In this document: positions 32,040 through 43,955 of the stretch, one piece after another
Position numbering within the stretch: position 1 is the stretch's first letter
Layout: the number at the start of each line of letters is the position of its first letter
Assembly: GCF_910592395.1 (NCBI RefSeq)
Contig: NC_088318.1
Coordinates: forward strand, 8,248,349 to 8,312,348
Length of the DNA: 64,000 bases
Source of the DNA: Lineus longissimus
Lineage: Eukaryota; Nemertea; Pilidiophora; Heteronemertea; Lineidae
Direction: 5' to 3'
Program-made: the position numbers and the translations under genes
The notes under the pieces: model-generated
Told to the model about the DNA's origin: nothing
What the model saw: only the letters and a program-made list of their open reading frames with translations
Database searches by the model: none

Positions 32040-33900
32040 AAAATTTTTTATCACTTACGTACGAGATTTTTTGGATTTGACCTCCTATTCTAGGTCACAG
32101 AGGTCAAATGGCGTAAATTGGCCGTTAGAGTGTAACTATGGCACGTTTCTTAACTGCTGAAGCTATGAACTTGAAAGTTGGTACATGTAACCCCCTACAT
32201 CAGATGATATCTGACACCGAATTTTGGCCTGATCTGATTCTTGATTTGGCCAGCAGGGGGTCAAAACTGAAACTGTAGGACGTGCAATATCTCGCTTATT
32301 AATTACTTTTTTTCGATGAAATTTTTATTGCAGGGACTCTTAGCAAGGATACATCATGTGTCTTACGATTTTTGGATTTGACCTTCTTTTTAAGGTCACC
32401 GAGGTCAAATTGCAAAAACTGGGTGTTAGAGTGTAACTTTGGCAAGTTTTTATGGTGGTTACCCCTAGCAAAGATACATGACATATCATACGGGTTTTTG
32501 ATTTGACCTACTTGTCAAGGTCACAGAGGTCAAACTCTAAAATTAGGTCAATTTTGCTTACGTGTCAATGCCATAGACGTCAAATCGCGTAAATGTGCTG
32601 TTAAGAGTGTAATTACCGTGGTACGTTTCTTAACCACTAAAGCTGTTAACTTGAAACTTAGTAGGCCTACGCATTACGCCCTAGGTCACATATCCGTTGT
32701 CGTTGTCGTTGTATCCTGTAGCACGTTTCTTAACCGCCAGTGCTATGAATTTCAAACTTAGTACACAATTCTACCCAGATGGTCCGATAAGGGTTTCAAT
32801 CATATTGTGTAAAAAGAAAATGATATTAAAATGACTGACTACAGACCGCTCTCTGCTTCTCTCTACTTTTAATTGCAATACCCATTCTCTTGACAGGTTC
32901 CTCGAGCAAGACTATTGTACTAATGCTGTTTGCCCTCCGTTTTTGTAGAGTCAAGGAAAGTGTGGACATCGATGTCATGAAAATGTTTGTTCTGTTCATT
33001 CATTATTAATGTATATGTAGTAATTGAAATATCTATTCTCAATATTTTGTAGGTTCATCAAGCTAGTATAAAAGTGCAGTAAATAATGATGTTCATGTGA
33101 TGGCATGGAATGGAACTGCTGTAATCAGAAAGCTCTGCATTAGCTATTGAAACTTGAGAAAACTTCAGCATGAATTGAGATGGCTATGTAAACTTTGGTA
33201 AATTAATAAAACCACTATTCAAGGCACTTTAAATGTTTGTGTCTACCATGAGGCCCCACTGCACTCCCGAGAATGTTCTCTGGTCACCTCATTTCTTTTA
33301 TTACAAGTGCTCAGATGAAGAAAAGTCCAATTTGTACGAAGTGTCATTACTAAACTCTCTTTACAGCAATTTGCTTTTTTAGCTGGAAATAACTTTGTGT
33401 TCCGTCTTCATTCTGCATTTTTAGTGATTCTTTTTCAATAACATTTTAGTGGTAGGTTCTCCTAGCAAGGATACATCACATATCATATGAGTTTTTGATT
33501 TGACCTGCTTTTCAAGGTCACAGAGGTCAAATGGCGTAAATTGGTCGTTTGAGTGTAACTATGGCACGTTTCTTAACCACTAAAGCTATGAACTTGAAAT
33601 TTGGTACACATGACTCCCTACGTCATGTGATCTCGGACACCGAATTTCGATCTGATCTGGTACTCAACTTGGCCACCAAGAGGCCAAAACTAAAATAGGT
33701 AAAAAGTGCAATATCTTGTTTATTAGTGACTTGTTTTTGATGATATTCTTATGGTACTTACTGCAAGCAACGATACATAACATGTCATACTGACTTTGGT
33801 TTGACCTATATACTATACATGTACAATGTTTTTTAACCTGGATGAATTCCAAAGCACCAAATATCTATACGGTGAGCACAATGGCCCCTGGCCGTTTCAT
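32040..33900 (-). mobile_element. Family-1b repeat-array element, interrupted
   Basis: Its 5' end (minus strand) at 33900 reads ATGAAACGGCCAGGGGCC then GTGCTCACCGTATAG. Core units with cctctgtgacctt, aggtcaaatc and gaaacgtgcc extend to 33440 and again at 32050-32790; unrelated sequence fills 32800-33430. The 3' terminus is not clear. It begins inside RNase H of the BEL2 pseudogene, so it is younger than BEL2. Confidence 0.68.
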
Positions 33901-35770
33901 TGATGTATTGTAAGGTCGTCTGGGAATCACTCCAGAAGACAATGCAGTCTATATCTTCAAGGTCAATTTTTCTAGGAGTGTGCAGCAAACCCTCGCAGCC
34001 AGGACAGCAGCTTGCAATTCGAGTCTGGGAATAGAAGTTGTCTTCACTGGAGTGCATCGTGACCGACCACGACAAGAGAGCAGTTCACGCCTCCTTCAAC
34101 ATAAGAAAATCTTCAAAACTGTGCAAGGATATCTCCAGTACATCCTCGCTGTTGACAGTGTAACATCTTGGAATTTCAATCTTTGACAAACTGGACAGCT
34201 CTGCTAACCACCTCTCCCAATGACAGCGTTCCTGCTCTTTCAGGGGGTCATCCCAGCCCATGTCTTGTTTCCAAAGACGCTGCATCACGTTCTTCGCTTC
34301 GAACACCATCGGACAAACGAATCAAATCGGGTCAAAAAGGGATGCCAGGTTTGCTAGCACTCGACGCTTTGTCATTGGTTTATTGCGATCGAGCACCTTG
34401 AACTGGAAAACTTCGCGCTCCACATCCCATTCTATACCCAGGATTCTAGAGACAGGCAAATTGTCCAAATCGAGGTCAAGCGTGGACTTGGATTTTGGGG
34501 ATGTATAACACCATGGTGTGGTAAGTACCATGTCCTTGGTCCCCTTGTGTTAGCCTCCTCTTCAGTTAGACTCCATGCAGAGCCTCTGCTGGTCAGCATC
34601 TCCATAAACTTTTTGTTCGTAATCTTCATCCAGGAACTTACGTTTCAGTTACTGCAATCGTTTCTCCGCTACTGATCAGTTATCAGGCAGCTGCACATCC
34701 TTGTCACGCCACAACATCCAGACTACGTACTGATCACCGACCTTCTTGGTGCTGGCCTCCATCTGGAGAGCCCTCCAGTCTTCAACAGACATCCCCTTGG
34801 ACTGGCTGGGGACTAGACAATTTTTAAACCCAAGAAACTGCTTCATTTGATCAAGAGTCTCATTCATGGCATCACCAGTTTTTATAAAGTTTACATGAGT
34901 TCTGCCTTTGTCACCAGACTTGCCTACGTCCTTTCCCAAGGGGCCAAAAATCGTCCACCTAGAACGGTACGAACAGCATATGGTTCCCCTTCCCTGCCGA
35001 TTCTGCTTTCGAAAAGGACTTGAACTGCGGGAACATTGGTACCAATCAGCAAAGACACTTTATCCTGATCCACACCAGAAATGGTCAGCACCACAATCCC
35101 AACATCTTGTGGTCTTTGGCACGTCAGCTACTACCTGCGTCATGAATGTGGAGGCCCTTTCCTTAGGCCTTGGTGGGTTTCGTTTATTACTCGCATTAGG
35201 CCTACTATAGTTTAAGTTAGTTGCTTTTTTGCTTTTGGTGGCTCTCCTACATGACCAAAAAACGAGGTCACTGCTAGCATGGTATCACCCTTTTGCTTTA
35301 TTCTCTCTACTTTGTCCTGAAATTGTCCTCGCAAACCAGCAGGGAGCCTTTTAACTATCAACCCAAGTTTGGACATATTCATCTCGCTCATCGCAGACAT
35401 TGACTTTAGTGCTTCGAAAGTCATTCGGGCCTTGGCAGCAAATTCCCTAAACCCTTGTTTATCATTATTTGCAATGCTTGGTCCAAGGGTGACAGAGTCC
35501 ACACATGCTTGCGTAATCATGTGTGGTTTCCCAAAGCATTTCTCCAATAAGTCAAAGGATTTTTCTAACCACCAGCGACACCTTCCTCAGTCAGGTCGTA
35601 GGCGGCCACCATTTGACTGAAGCGCGATTTGAACTTCAAGTATTCACTGGGTTCACCGGAGAACTTCACTACCTCCATGGGCGGAAGACTCCTCTTCACC
35701 GCAAGATTTTCTAAGCTCTCAGCAAACTTGCCCATGACTATGCCAACCCCTAATGTTTCCACTAGACTGT
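33901..35770 (-). pseudogene. Decayed BEL/Pao element (BEL2): gag, protease, RT remnant, RNase H
   Basis: Read leftward: gag core (LPPMEVVKFSGEPSEYLKFK; SVTLGPSIANNDKQGFREFA; VKRLPAGLRGQF), protease C-terminal half (SLLIGTNVPAVQV, EPYAVRTVLGG), linker (KQFLGFKN, QMEASTKKVGDQYVVWMLW), RT start (GSAWSLTEEE, TWYLPHHGVIHPQN). The RT catalytic core with its YMDD is deleted, and the frame resumes at ILGIEWDVEREVF, TKRRVLANLASLFDPI and VMQRLWKQDMGWDDPLKEQ. RNase H (CIVFWSDSQTTLQYI) is cut at 33900 by a family-1b element. Many frameshifts. Codons and motifs differ from BEL1, so it is a different lineage. Confidence 0.85.
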
Positions 35771-36604
35771 TCTGCTGACCAGGTACGTACGATGGGCACT
35801 AGGATCCCTGTTTTGAGAGTGTATGGGCGGGTAGACAATCTGAGGTTCAGGTTGCATCACATAATTACTTGCTGCAGGATTGTACAATTGTCCTCCAATA
35901 AGTACAGTATACCACCACCCGCATGGTACAACTGTCCTCCACTAACTGTAGGTGTACTACCACCAGCATGGTACAATTGCCCTCCACTGCTGTGGCGAAA
36001 CAACACCACCACCATCGAAGCATTTCTCACTTACTGTGGGTGGTTGTGACCAAATAACTCTACCACTGCTATCCAAGAGTCCTCCACTGACTTGAAGGTT
36101 GTCAGGCCGCCATTCTCTTGTGCCACCTGAGCTAAGGAAAATGAACTGAACCCATCACCATGTGACAAGCACTGTATATGAATTCAGTGGACATTTGGGT
36201 ATGACCTGTAGCCTGATTCTGCACCAAAACCATGAGAAAAGTAACCTATTGTCTTAGGAAACACATAAAGATCTTATATGATAATCATATCACCGATTAC
36301 TATATCTTTACGAGACCTTCGTCATCAAAATCTAGGCGGGGCTCCCGCACAGTTTCAAGATGGGGACAGCATTCAGGCTTAGTTGACATTGCTGCATTTG
36401 AGACTCAATTTCTACACCAACAGGGTTCACAATACAATGAGATTTGGGAAAAGTGTTCTATGCTTACATAACGTTGAAACCCTCGTGGCAAATAAAGATG
36501 ACACACCGTCATTCTAAGGGTAAATCGAACTTTTGTGGCACTCCGCAAATCAAATTCGTCTTGTTGACTCCAAAGTAGCGTGAAGAGTGAAAAACTCGAG
36601 AACA
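35771..36604 (-). pseudogene. BEL2 gag linker and upstream sequence
   Basis: In the minus direction a Gly-rich coding repeat GGQLYHAGG occurs about three times between 36000 and 35880, a low-complexity linker plausibly upstream of the gag core. Beyond 36060 nothing is recognisable, and no LTR was identified. Confidence 0.4.
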
Positions 36605-38165
36605 AATGAAACGGTCAGGAGACATTGTGCTCACAGTCTAGATATTTGCTGGTTAGGAATTCATCATGGTTAAGAAACGTTCTTCATGTATAGCATATAG
36701 GTCAAACCAGAATCGGTATGACATGTGATGTATCGTTGCTTGGAGTACCTTCCATAACAATATCATCGAAAACAAGTCACTAATGAGCGAGATATTGCAC
36801 TTTTTACCTTTTTTAGCTTTGGCCCCCTGTTGGCCAAGTCAAGAATCAGATCAGACAGAAATTCAGTGTCGGAGGTTCCATGGTGTAGGGATTCATGTCT
36901 ACCAAATTCTAAGTTCATAGCTTTATCGGTTAAGAAACGTGCCATAGTTACACTCAAACAAACAATTTACGCCTTTCGACCTCTGTGACCTCGAAAATTA
37001 GGTCAAATCAAAAACCCAGAGGATATATGATGCATTCTTGTTAGGAGTACCTACCAGTAAATATCATTAAAAACAAGTCACTAATAAGCGAGATATTGCA
37101 CTTTTTACCTTTTTTAGTTTTGGCACCCTGATGGCCAGGTCAAGAATCGCATCAGACCAAAATTAGGTGTCAGGGAAGGCTAGATCCGGAGTAGTTCGCG
37201 TACGCTCATTATAGTAATTGTGTTTACGTTACTAAAATAGAAGAACACGTGTACATCAGGGCCCAGAATTCCATGCGCATGACGCGTGAAACGATGGCGG
37301 CCTGCCTAGCCGCTGCCTATATTGTCCCTTTAAGCAGATCGTATTGTGTGTTGGTAACATTTTCTGAAACGCCCGGGGCAATCTTTTGAGTCCAATGTAC
37401 ATGTGTGGCTATACATGTATGGCCTCTCTTCCAATATTCTACTCTAGTACATGTCCAGTAATGCCAGCGTGGCACAAATGGGGACACGGGGACACTTTTT
37501 TTATCAGCTCAGTTACTGGTGGCTCAAATACCTTGGCCAAAGGCTTACTAACTTTTTCCAGGTCACTTATGTCTTATGTATGATCATTGTACATGAGTAT
37601 TTGGTATTTCCATTTGGCTACAGGTACAGGCTAAGCCCTCCCCCTCCTCCTATACACCTTTAAGACTACTGAGTCCCGGAAGCCCCCCCCCCCCCCTCTC
37701 CGAATGTATTTACAACGGAATGTATAATACAACTTCTATTCATAAATTTCTCCAAGTCCATTGTGCTTACGTTGGGAATTCCAAAGTATTCAAAGGTCAG
37801 TATTTCCGAAAGTTGCGGAAATTCCATTGATGACGTCATATGGTGTTCCCCAGTTATTCATAGCTAGACTTCTAATTAAATATTCATGAGCATACGCAAA
37901 CTACTCCGGATCTAGCCTTCCCCATTAGGTGTAAGCGGTTAAATGACATCGGAGTAATGTGTATGAAATTTCTCTTTATATGAGTGACTTGTTTTCGATA
38001 AAATTTTTATGGTAGGTTCTCCTATCAAGGATACATCACATATCATACGGGTTTTTGATTTGACCTAATTTTCATGGTCGCAGGGGTAAAATGGCGTAAA
38101 TTGTCCGTTTGAGTCAGCGTTTCTTAACCGATAAAGCTATGAACATGAAATTTCATACACATTTT
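36605..38165. mobile_element. Family-1 copies, joined head to head and interrupted
   Basis: The 5' end ATGAAACGGTCAGG then GTGCTCACAG starts at 36605 and core units run in plus orientation to 37170. The sequence continues after an insertion (37171-37923) to about 37970, and from there core sequence runs in minus orientation (gtgacttgttttcgataaaa) to about 38165. Two copies or two halves are therefore fused as an inverted pair. Confidence 0.65.
37171..37923. mobile_element. 753-bp TIR element with perfect 9-bp target duplication
   Basis: ATTAGGTGT flanks both sides (37162-37170, 37924-37932). Inverted repeats GGGAAGGCTAGATCCGGAG and onward (tagttcgcgtacgctcat) cover about 35 bp. Removing the element restores a continuous family-1 core unit. 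No transposase inside; a poly-C run lies at 37686-37697. Confidence 0.88.
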
Positions 38166-39545
38166 TTTTTTTTGCTAAATTAAAAAAAACACTTTTTTTT
38201 GTATCAGTTCGGTCTTGAAGCCCATTGGAAACCTTTTTTATGGCCCTACTGGCACAACTTACTCCTCATAGGGATAGCTTCGGTACAGTGCTTATATGAC
38301 CATTTACTAGCCAAAATATCCAACTCCCCTTAGATGTAGTACGCAATAGTATACCGACGCCGCATTGCGGGAATAGACTAGAGTGGAAGGTTCTTTCATC
38401 CTTTTCGAACTGAGGAGGACACGGATTTCAAAATGTCAAAAAGTAAAAAACAAATTCCCCTCCCCACCAAATTTTTCAGATCTGAGTGACGTAAATCTAA
38501 AAATTAATTTTGAATGGCCTATGCTCGGCGCATACTGCAACGACTGTTTCCACGCTAAGACAGCAGCGCCTCTATCGGGAAAACTAGGCAAGTAAGTGTA
38601 CAAAAGTCATACTATAGCGATCATAATAATTGCGGCATAATAGAAGTCCATAGACACGGATGATATATTTGGCGGTCCATTTTGGTCACAATTGCCCAAT
38701 TCCCGTTCAACGCTATTTCTTTACCGTTACGGGAATGAATTCCCGTTGAACAGCATTTAGTTTCGTTGACGTTAAAACCTTCTTTAACTACTAATTGAAC
38801 GCTAAATATTAACAATCAACGGTTTTCAAATTGTGCCTCAGCGCGGCGCTACACAATTATTGTTAGCGCTTCACAATCCTAACCCATTTTAGAGCCTCGA
38901 TCCGCCTCGCTGTACATGCTGTACATTGAGCCTATGTGCAACTTCGAAAAAACCCAGGAATTCCAGCCCAAACGCGGATGAAAAACAGGAAAACCCCTCG
39001 GTGTAAAAATAGTTCGACGTCACAAGGCAAGCCAAACCAATCCGGCCATTGTTTCTCTTTTGGGGACGAAGTATTGGCCGATTTGGCCGATTTCCGATAG
39101 GCTAACTGTGGAGTGAGACCTCTGTGATTTTGTTGCTTTTGTTATTGGCGACAAGTTGTTTACTTCGTTGCCAGACATGTATTGTACAAAGTTGTATCAT
39201 GGCTTCTGGTTGATTCAATGATGAATATTAGTAGAATAATTTATTCTTCTATTCTACTTCTAGCAAAGTTCTACTTCTAGCACACTGACACTACTCAGTC
39301 CACTAACCGTCTACTCCAACGCTGAGTCAGTGAGTGAAAGTGAAAGGTAGGCAAATATCCCACACCACAAGTTTTTTCCTTGTCAGCGATCTACTGTCTT
39401 CATTTATTGACGAATCATTTTCACCTTCCATGTGCATATGGGCGCAAGATCTAGGCCAAGTTCTGGGGGCTCAGGGGGCTTTTTGTAAAAAGCTAAACAT
39501 GGCTGTTTGTAATGTTACTCATGCTTTGAGCTTTGGCTGGGTTCA
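38166..39545. other. No recognised feature
   Basis: Begins with T-runs at 38165-38175 and contains an imperfect dyad around attcccgtt/aacgggaa at 38698-38750. Short frames carry no signature. Confidence 0.4.
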
Positions 39546-40872
39546 TGCCCATTTCGCCTTGTCTTTTTTCGCCTTTTCCCATTTTGCCTTTAAAAAATAT
39601 ACATTTCGCCTTCTCCTATTTCGCCTTTTCCAATTTTGCCTCTTCCCAATCCGCCTTATTCTATCTCGCCTTTGTCTTTTTTCGCCTTTTCATTTTTCGC
39701 CTTATGCTATTTTGCCTCTGTTTTATCTTACCTTATCACAAGTTGCCTTATCCATTCCTGCCTTCGTCTCAGTTTGCCATTGTCTTAATCTGCCTTCTCC
39801 TTTTTCACCTTGTCCTAATTTACCTTTGTCCTAATTCGCCTTCATCTTATCTCGCCTTTACCCGCCCCGCCTTTGTATTATTACGCCTTCTTCCCATTTC
39901 GCCTTCTTCCTACTTTGCAACAAACTTGGTGTCTTTACCCATGTTTGTTGAGTCAATCTTTCATATGAAAGTGTCTTCAACAGTGTTGAAGGGCTTCGGG
40001 GGTACCAAAACCAAAACCCGGTGGACATTGCCAAAATTACAAGTGTAGATAACTTCTCAGCCATTATAGTCATATTACATTACATACCATATTACAAAAG
40101 ACTTTTGTCTCTTTTACCCATGTTTGTGGGGCCAGTCTTTCATATAAGAGTGTTTCCACGAATTATGTTTTGGTACCCTACCCAAGGCTGTTGCTTAATT
40201 ACCAATATTTTCAAATCTTCATAACTTCTGAATCATCTGCATGTAAGCTTACATGTATCTCCAAAACCAACTTAGTATCTTTACCCATGTTTGTCAAATC
40301 TTAGAGTTTTCCAAGTCTTTCATGGAAATATTTTGGCATAGTGTTTTGGCATTCTTTGATGAGTAAGACTTGTGACCTGGTACTATATAGGAGGGATGGG
40401 GGTGCTAAGTATTTTATTGATCATTCAAAGTGTGAGTGCTTCTGAAGTTCTTTATTATGGACTATGGTCAATAGGCCTCATTCCAGCAATCTGGAAGATG
40501 TATTCCTTTGATCATTGGGGAATTATGAGGCCTTCTCACAGAACGAGTTAGCTCTCAGGAACGTCCCACGCAGTGTTCCCTTTAGATGGTTTTGGTATTG
40601 ACCTTTGTGTCAATCAAGAAAAGGCAAGATGAGATAAGGCAGGATGGAACCAAGGCAGAATAGGACAAAGGCGAAATAAGAAAAGGCAAACTAGGATGAG
40701 GCAAGATGAGAGGAAGGCGAGTTAGGAAGAAGGCCAATTGGAACAAAGGCGAGATAAGACGATGGCGAAATCGTAGAAGGTGAATTGAAAATTGAGAAAA
40801 GGCAAGTTAGGAGAAGGCTAAATGGGAGAAGGCAAAATTGGATAAGGCGAATAAGGTTAAGGCGAAATGGGC
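39546..40872. mobile_element. Foldback-like element with minisatellite inverted repeats
   Basis: The left arm (39546-39915) is a degenerate repeat of a 16-18 bp unit such as cccatttcgcctt. The right arm (40618-40872) is the same unit reversed (aaggcgaaatggga). The outer ends TGCCCATTTCGCC and GGCGAAATGGGCA are exact inverted repeats. The 700-bp centre contains no recognisable gene. No target duplication was found. Long frames across the left arm are repeat artefacts. Confidence 0.75.
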
Positions 40873-40876
40873 AGAT

Positions 40877-41480
40877 ACCTTTGGCTCACCGTAGGCGTAG
40901 GGGAGTCTATACAACACCGCTGTGTCCGTCGTTCGTCATCTTCGTTGTCTGTATCCTGTTTTAAAAACGGGGGGCGTTTCATAACCGCTAGATCTAGATA
41001 CTTGAAACTTTGTACACAGGACAGGTCAGGTGACCTCTGCCAATAAATTTCGGTCTGATCTGATCCTTGACTTGGCCACCAGGAGGCCAGAAGTGGAAAC
41101 CTAAAAAGTGTGATGGCTCTGTTATTAGTCACTCGTTTTCAATAACATTTTTATGGTAGGGTCTCCAAGCAAGGATACATCACATGTCATACGGGTTTTT
41201 GATTTGACCACGTTTCTTAACTGCTAAAGCTATGAACTTTGGTACACATGACTCCCTACGTCATATAACCTCTGACACTGTCACTGAATTTCGGTTCAAT
41301 CTGACTTGCCCACCAGTAGGTAAAAAGTGCCATTACTCACTGGTAACTTGTTTTCGATGATATTTTTATTGCAGGTACTCCAAGTAACGATACATCACAT
41401 GTCATACTGACTTTAGTTTGACCCATGACCTTAACCAGGATGAATTCCCAACCACCAAATATCTATACGGTGAGCAAGTT
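40877..41480 (-). mobile_element. Family-1b element fragment
   Basis: On the minus strand the 3' end reads ACGCCTACGGTGAGCC, preceded by the tract gatgacgaacgacggac. Core landmarks aagaaacgtg and cctggtggccaag follow, and the left-over 5' piece at 41470 is GCTCACCGTATAG without the gaaacggcc start. Confidence 0.68.
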
Positions 41481-41774
41481 CATTTATCACAGGTACATCT
41501 ATTGTGGATACATCTTATATAATACGTTTTTTGATTTGGCCTTGTTTTGAGTGATAACTGGGTCAAATGGCGGAAAATGGCAGATTCCTTATTGGTGCCC
41601 TTTTCAGCACTCTAGCGTCTTCAGTTGTTGACGGATCCTTTTCATTTTTTATATGTAGATGACACTAAAATCTAGGTCGAGTTTGAATTAGGGTGAGGTG
41701 TGATTCTTAGTTTGCCCACTAGGTGGCCTTTTCTAAAAAACTTAAAACTGGTCTAGCTCCCATATCCTTCGTGC

Positions 41775-42228
41775 GGGAGCATACCTTTGTTCCCCGGTAC
41801 CTATGTTCCCTGGTACCTATGTTCCCGATGAGGTACCTATGTTCCCCGGTACCTATGTTCCCCAGGTAACTATGTTCCCAGTACCTATGTCCTCAAAGAA
41901 AAGTGTGTTTTTTGTGATACGGTTTGTGTCCACAAATTCCTGGAAAGACCTCACAGAATGAAGTCACTGAATTCCAGGAAATTGCAATTCCCAGAAATCC
42001 CCCAAAAAGCAGAGTTTTAGTATTTTTTGTTTGTATTAAAAGACATTTTTACTCAGCATAGATTCATTGTTTCGTGACTTAAAGGCCAAGGTGCATGCGC
42101 CTTTGCTTTAAATTGGTACATACACTGACTGTATCATAAAAACTATATGGGGGAACATAGGTACCGGGGAACATAGGTAGGCCTACCTCTTGGGGGAAGA
42201 TAGTTACCGGGGAACATAGGGATGACCC
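41775..42228. mobile_element. Small foldback element with 9-bp target duplication
   Basis: The target duplication CCTTCGTGC lies at 41766-41774 and 42229-42237. The left arm repeats the 16-bp unit ggtacctatgttcccc about six times (41789-41892). The right arm holds three inverted units (ggggaacataggtacc). The outermost ends GGGAGCATACC and the inverted GGGTCATCCC are related. No gene inside. Confidence 0.85.
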
Positions 42229-43157
42229 CCTTCGTGCTAAGATGCTCATATTTCTACTGTACATGTAGATGCAACATGGCTTTAGATAACGGGCGTATGG
42301 GCGTATATACGCCCATGGAAAAGAGCAATACGCCAGGTTTTCTGGGCCAAAAACGTATTGTGACACCCCCTAAATGAACATCTGATTTCAGCGTAGGCTT
42401 TGTAATATATCTGAAGGTGTATTCTGACATCCAAAAATCCCGAGTCCCAATGTGTTTGGCGTCAAACTTTAAACTTTCACCGCCCGCCCGCCCGCCTCAC
42501 ACTCCTCAACACGGCCGGCACTTGATAGTCAGTCTGTCACAATTAGTTCCAAAACCCCCCGCTGGCGCTACTCTACCATGCCCAAGTCCTGTTAATCATG
42601 CGGCTGGCCAATGAACAATGTTGCATGTACAGCTTTATGAATGAAAATGTTGTACTACGATAGTAGCTGACCATATTTGGCGGCCGGTGAAGTCATCCTA
42701 GTGGCACGTGCCCAGAGTGAGAGCTGTGATTGGTTACTGAATCTCAAGGTTACTGGTATTGATAATATCTAATTACGAATTCTGCACGGCAGTGCCACCA
42801 ACGAGGAACTCGAGTACCAATCTGTCATGCTTTGGCTCCATTGTTTAGGGGCTTTCATTTCGGAATTCAGGGGTTCCCGTCGGCTTTCCAGCTGTTGAAA
42901 CGGAGCATGAATAATGAAGCCTGGAACAGCCATTATCAACTAAGACGACGAGGTGGCGAAATAGGACAAGCTCTACACATACTCTGTGGTTTGAGATGCA
43001 AGGGAACTTTGGATCACAACATGCATTGCATAACATAACATGCATTGCATAACATAACATGCATTGCATTACATGAGTTTATACTTCCAACCTTAGGAAA
43101 TTGGAAGTATCTGTACGCCCAGCCTGGGATAATAGTAATACTGACAAGTTGGGAGTA
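42229..43157. other. Mixed non-coding sequence with a 20-bp tandem repeat
   Basis: Holds a (cccgcccg) run near 42483 and a tandem repeat of catgcattgcataacataa at 43020-43075. No gene recognised. Confidence 0.45.
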
Positions 43158-43953
43158 CAGTAGAACCTCCCTTAGCGAACACCTCTGCTAGGCGGACACC
43201 TCTACATTACGGACACGTCCGGCCAGTCCCGATTTTTTCTAAGTCATTTCCAATATCAAAAACCTCTGTACGGCGGACACCTCTCTACTCCGAATTGCGG
43301 ACAGGGCGATGGCCAATTTTTGGCCCAATTCCCTCCCAATTACGGACAGTAGGCAAAAACAATGGTTTCCCACGTGCGCTTGGAGAGTCAAGTAGGCCCG
43401 ACAGGTGTGATATTTGCGTAATTAATCAACGTAATTACCCCATGGCATTGTGTTTTTGTATCCTTATTAAGCCGCGGCATTTGTTTACTCATCTTTTCAA
43501 CTAATCACATAGGCCTATTGTGTCAACGGACACTCATAAATCCACGTGTTTTGTCAGTGTTGCGGCTAATATGCATTAGTAGAGAAATTAGAAAAAATTT
43601 ATTATTAATCAAAGGTGGCTGATGGACAGAAATTATGGTGTTTTTTCACACATTATGACATGTCGAGGAGATTTTGCAATAAAATGGGCACCTTTTACTA
43701 GAGAGATTATTCACTCTCTGAGTTCCAAAGTAGCTCACATCATTCAGCGCAACATCACAAGCAAATACCGATCAGCCAACAGGTTTAAAGTTTCTACGCT
43801 AGATGTCGACACAGAGAAAACCAAGACCTGCAAGGCGGGAACTTCAAATCCACCTATCGGACGATTTGGCATAACATCTCTATTGCGGACACCTCTCTAT
43901 TGCGGACACCTGGGCCCAGTCCCATGGATGTCCGCAATAGAGAACGTGTACTG
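43158..43953. mobile_element. Non-autonomous pogo/Tigger-like element
   Basis: It starts CAGTAGAACCTCCCTTAGCG and ends, inverted, CAGTACACGTTCTCTATTG, with TA on both sides (43156-43157 and 43954-43955). The subterminal repeats of gcggacacctct on both ends are typical of this group. No transposase remains; an open frame at 43622-43972 shows no DDE motif. Confidence 0.75.
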
Positions 43954-43955
43954 TA

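Noticed and set aside
34908-35210. Plus-strand frame of 100 codons
   Set aside because: Antisense to the BEL2 protease region, which shows family motifs on the minus strand.
39334-40048. Two frames of 166 and 171 codons rich in Phe, Ser and Leu
   Set aside because: They translate the cccatttcgcctt minisatellite of the foldback arm in two phases.
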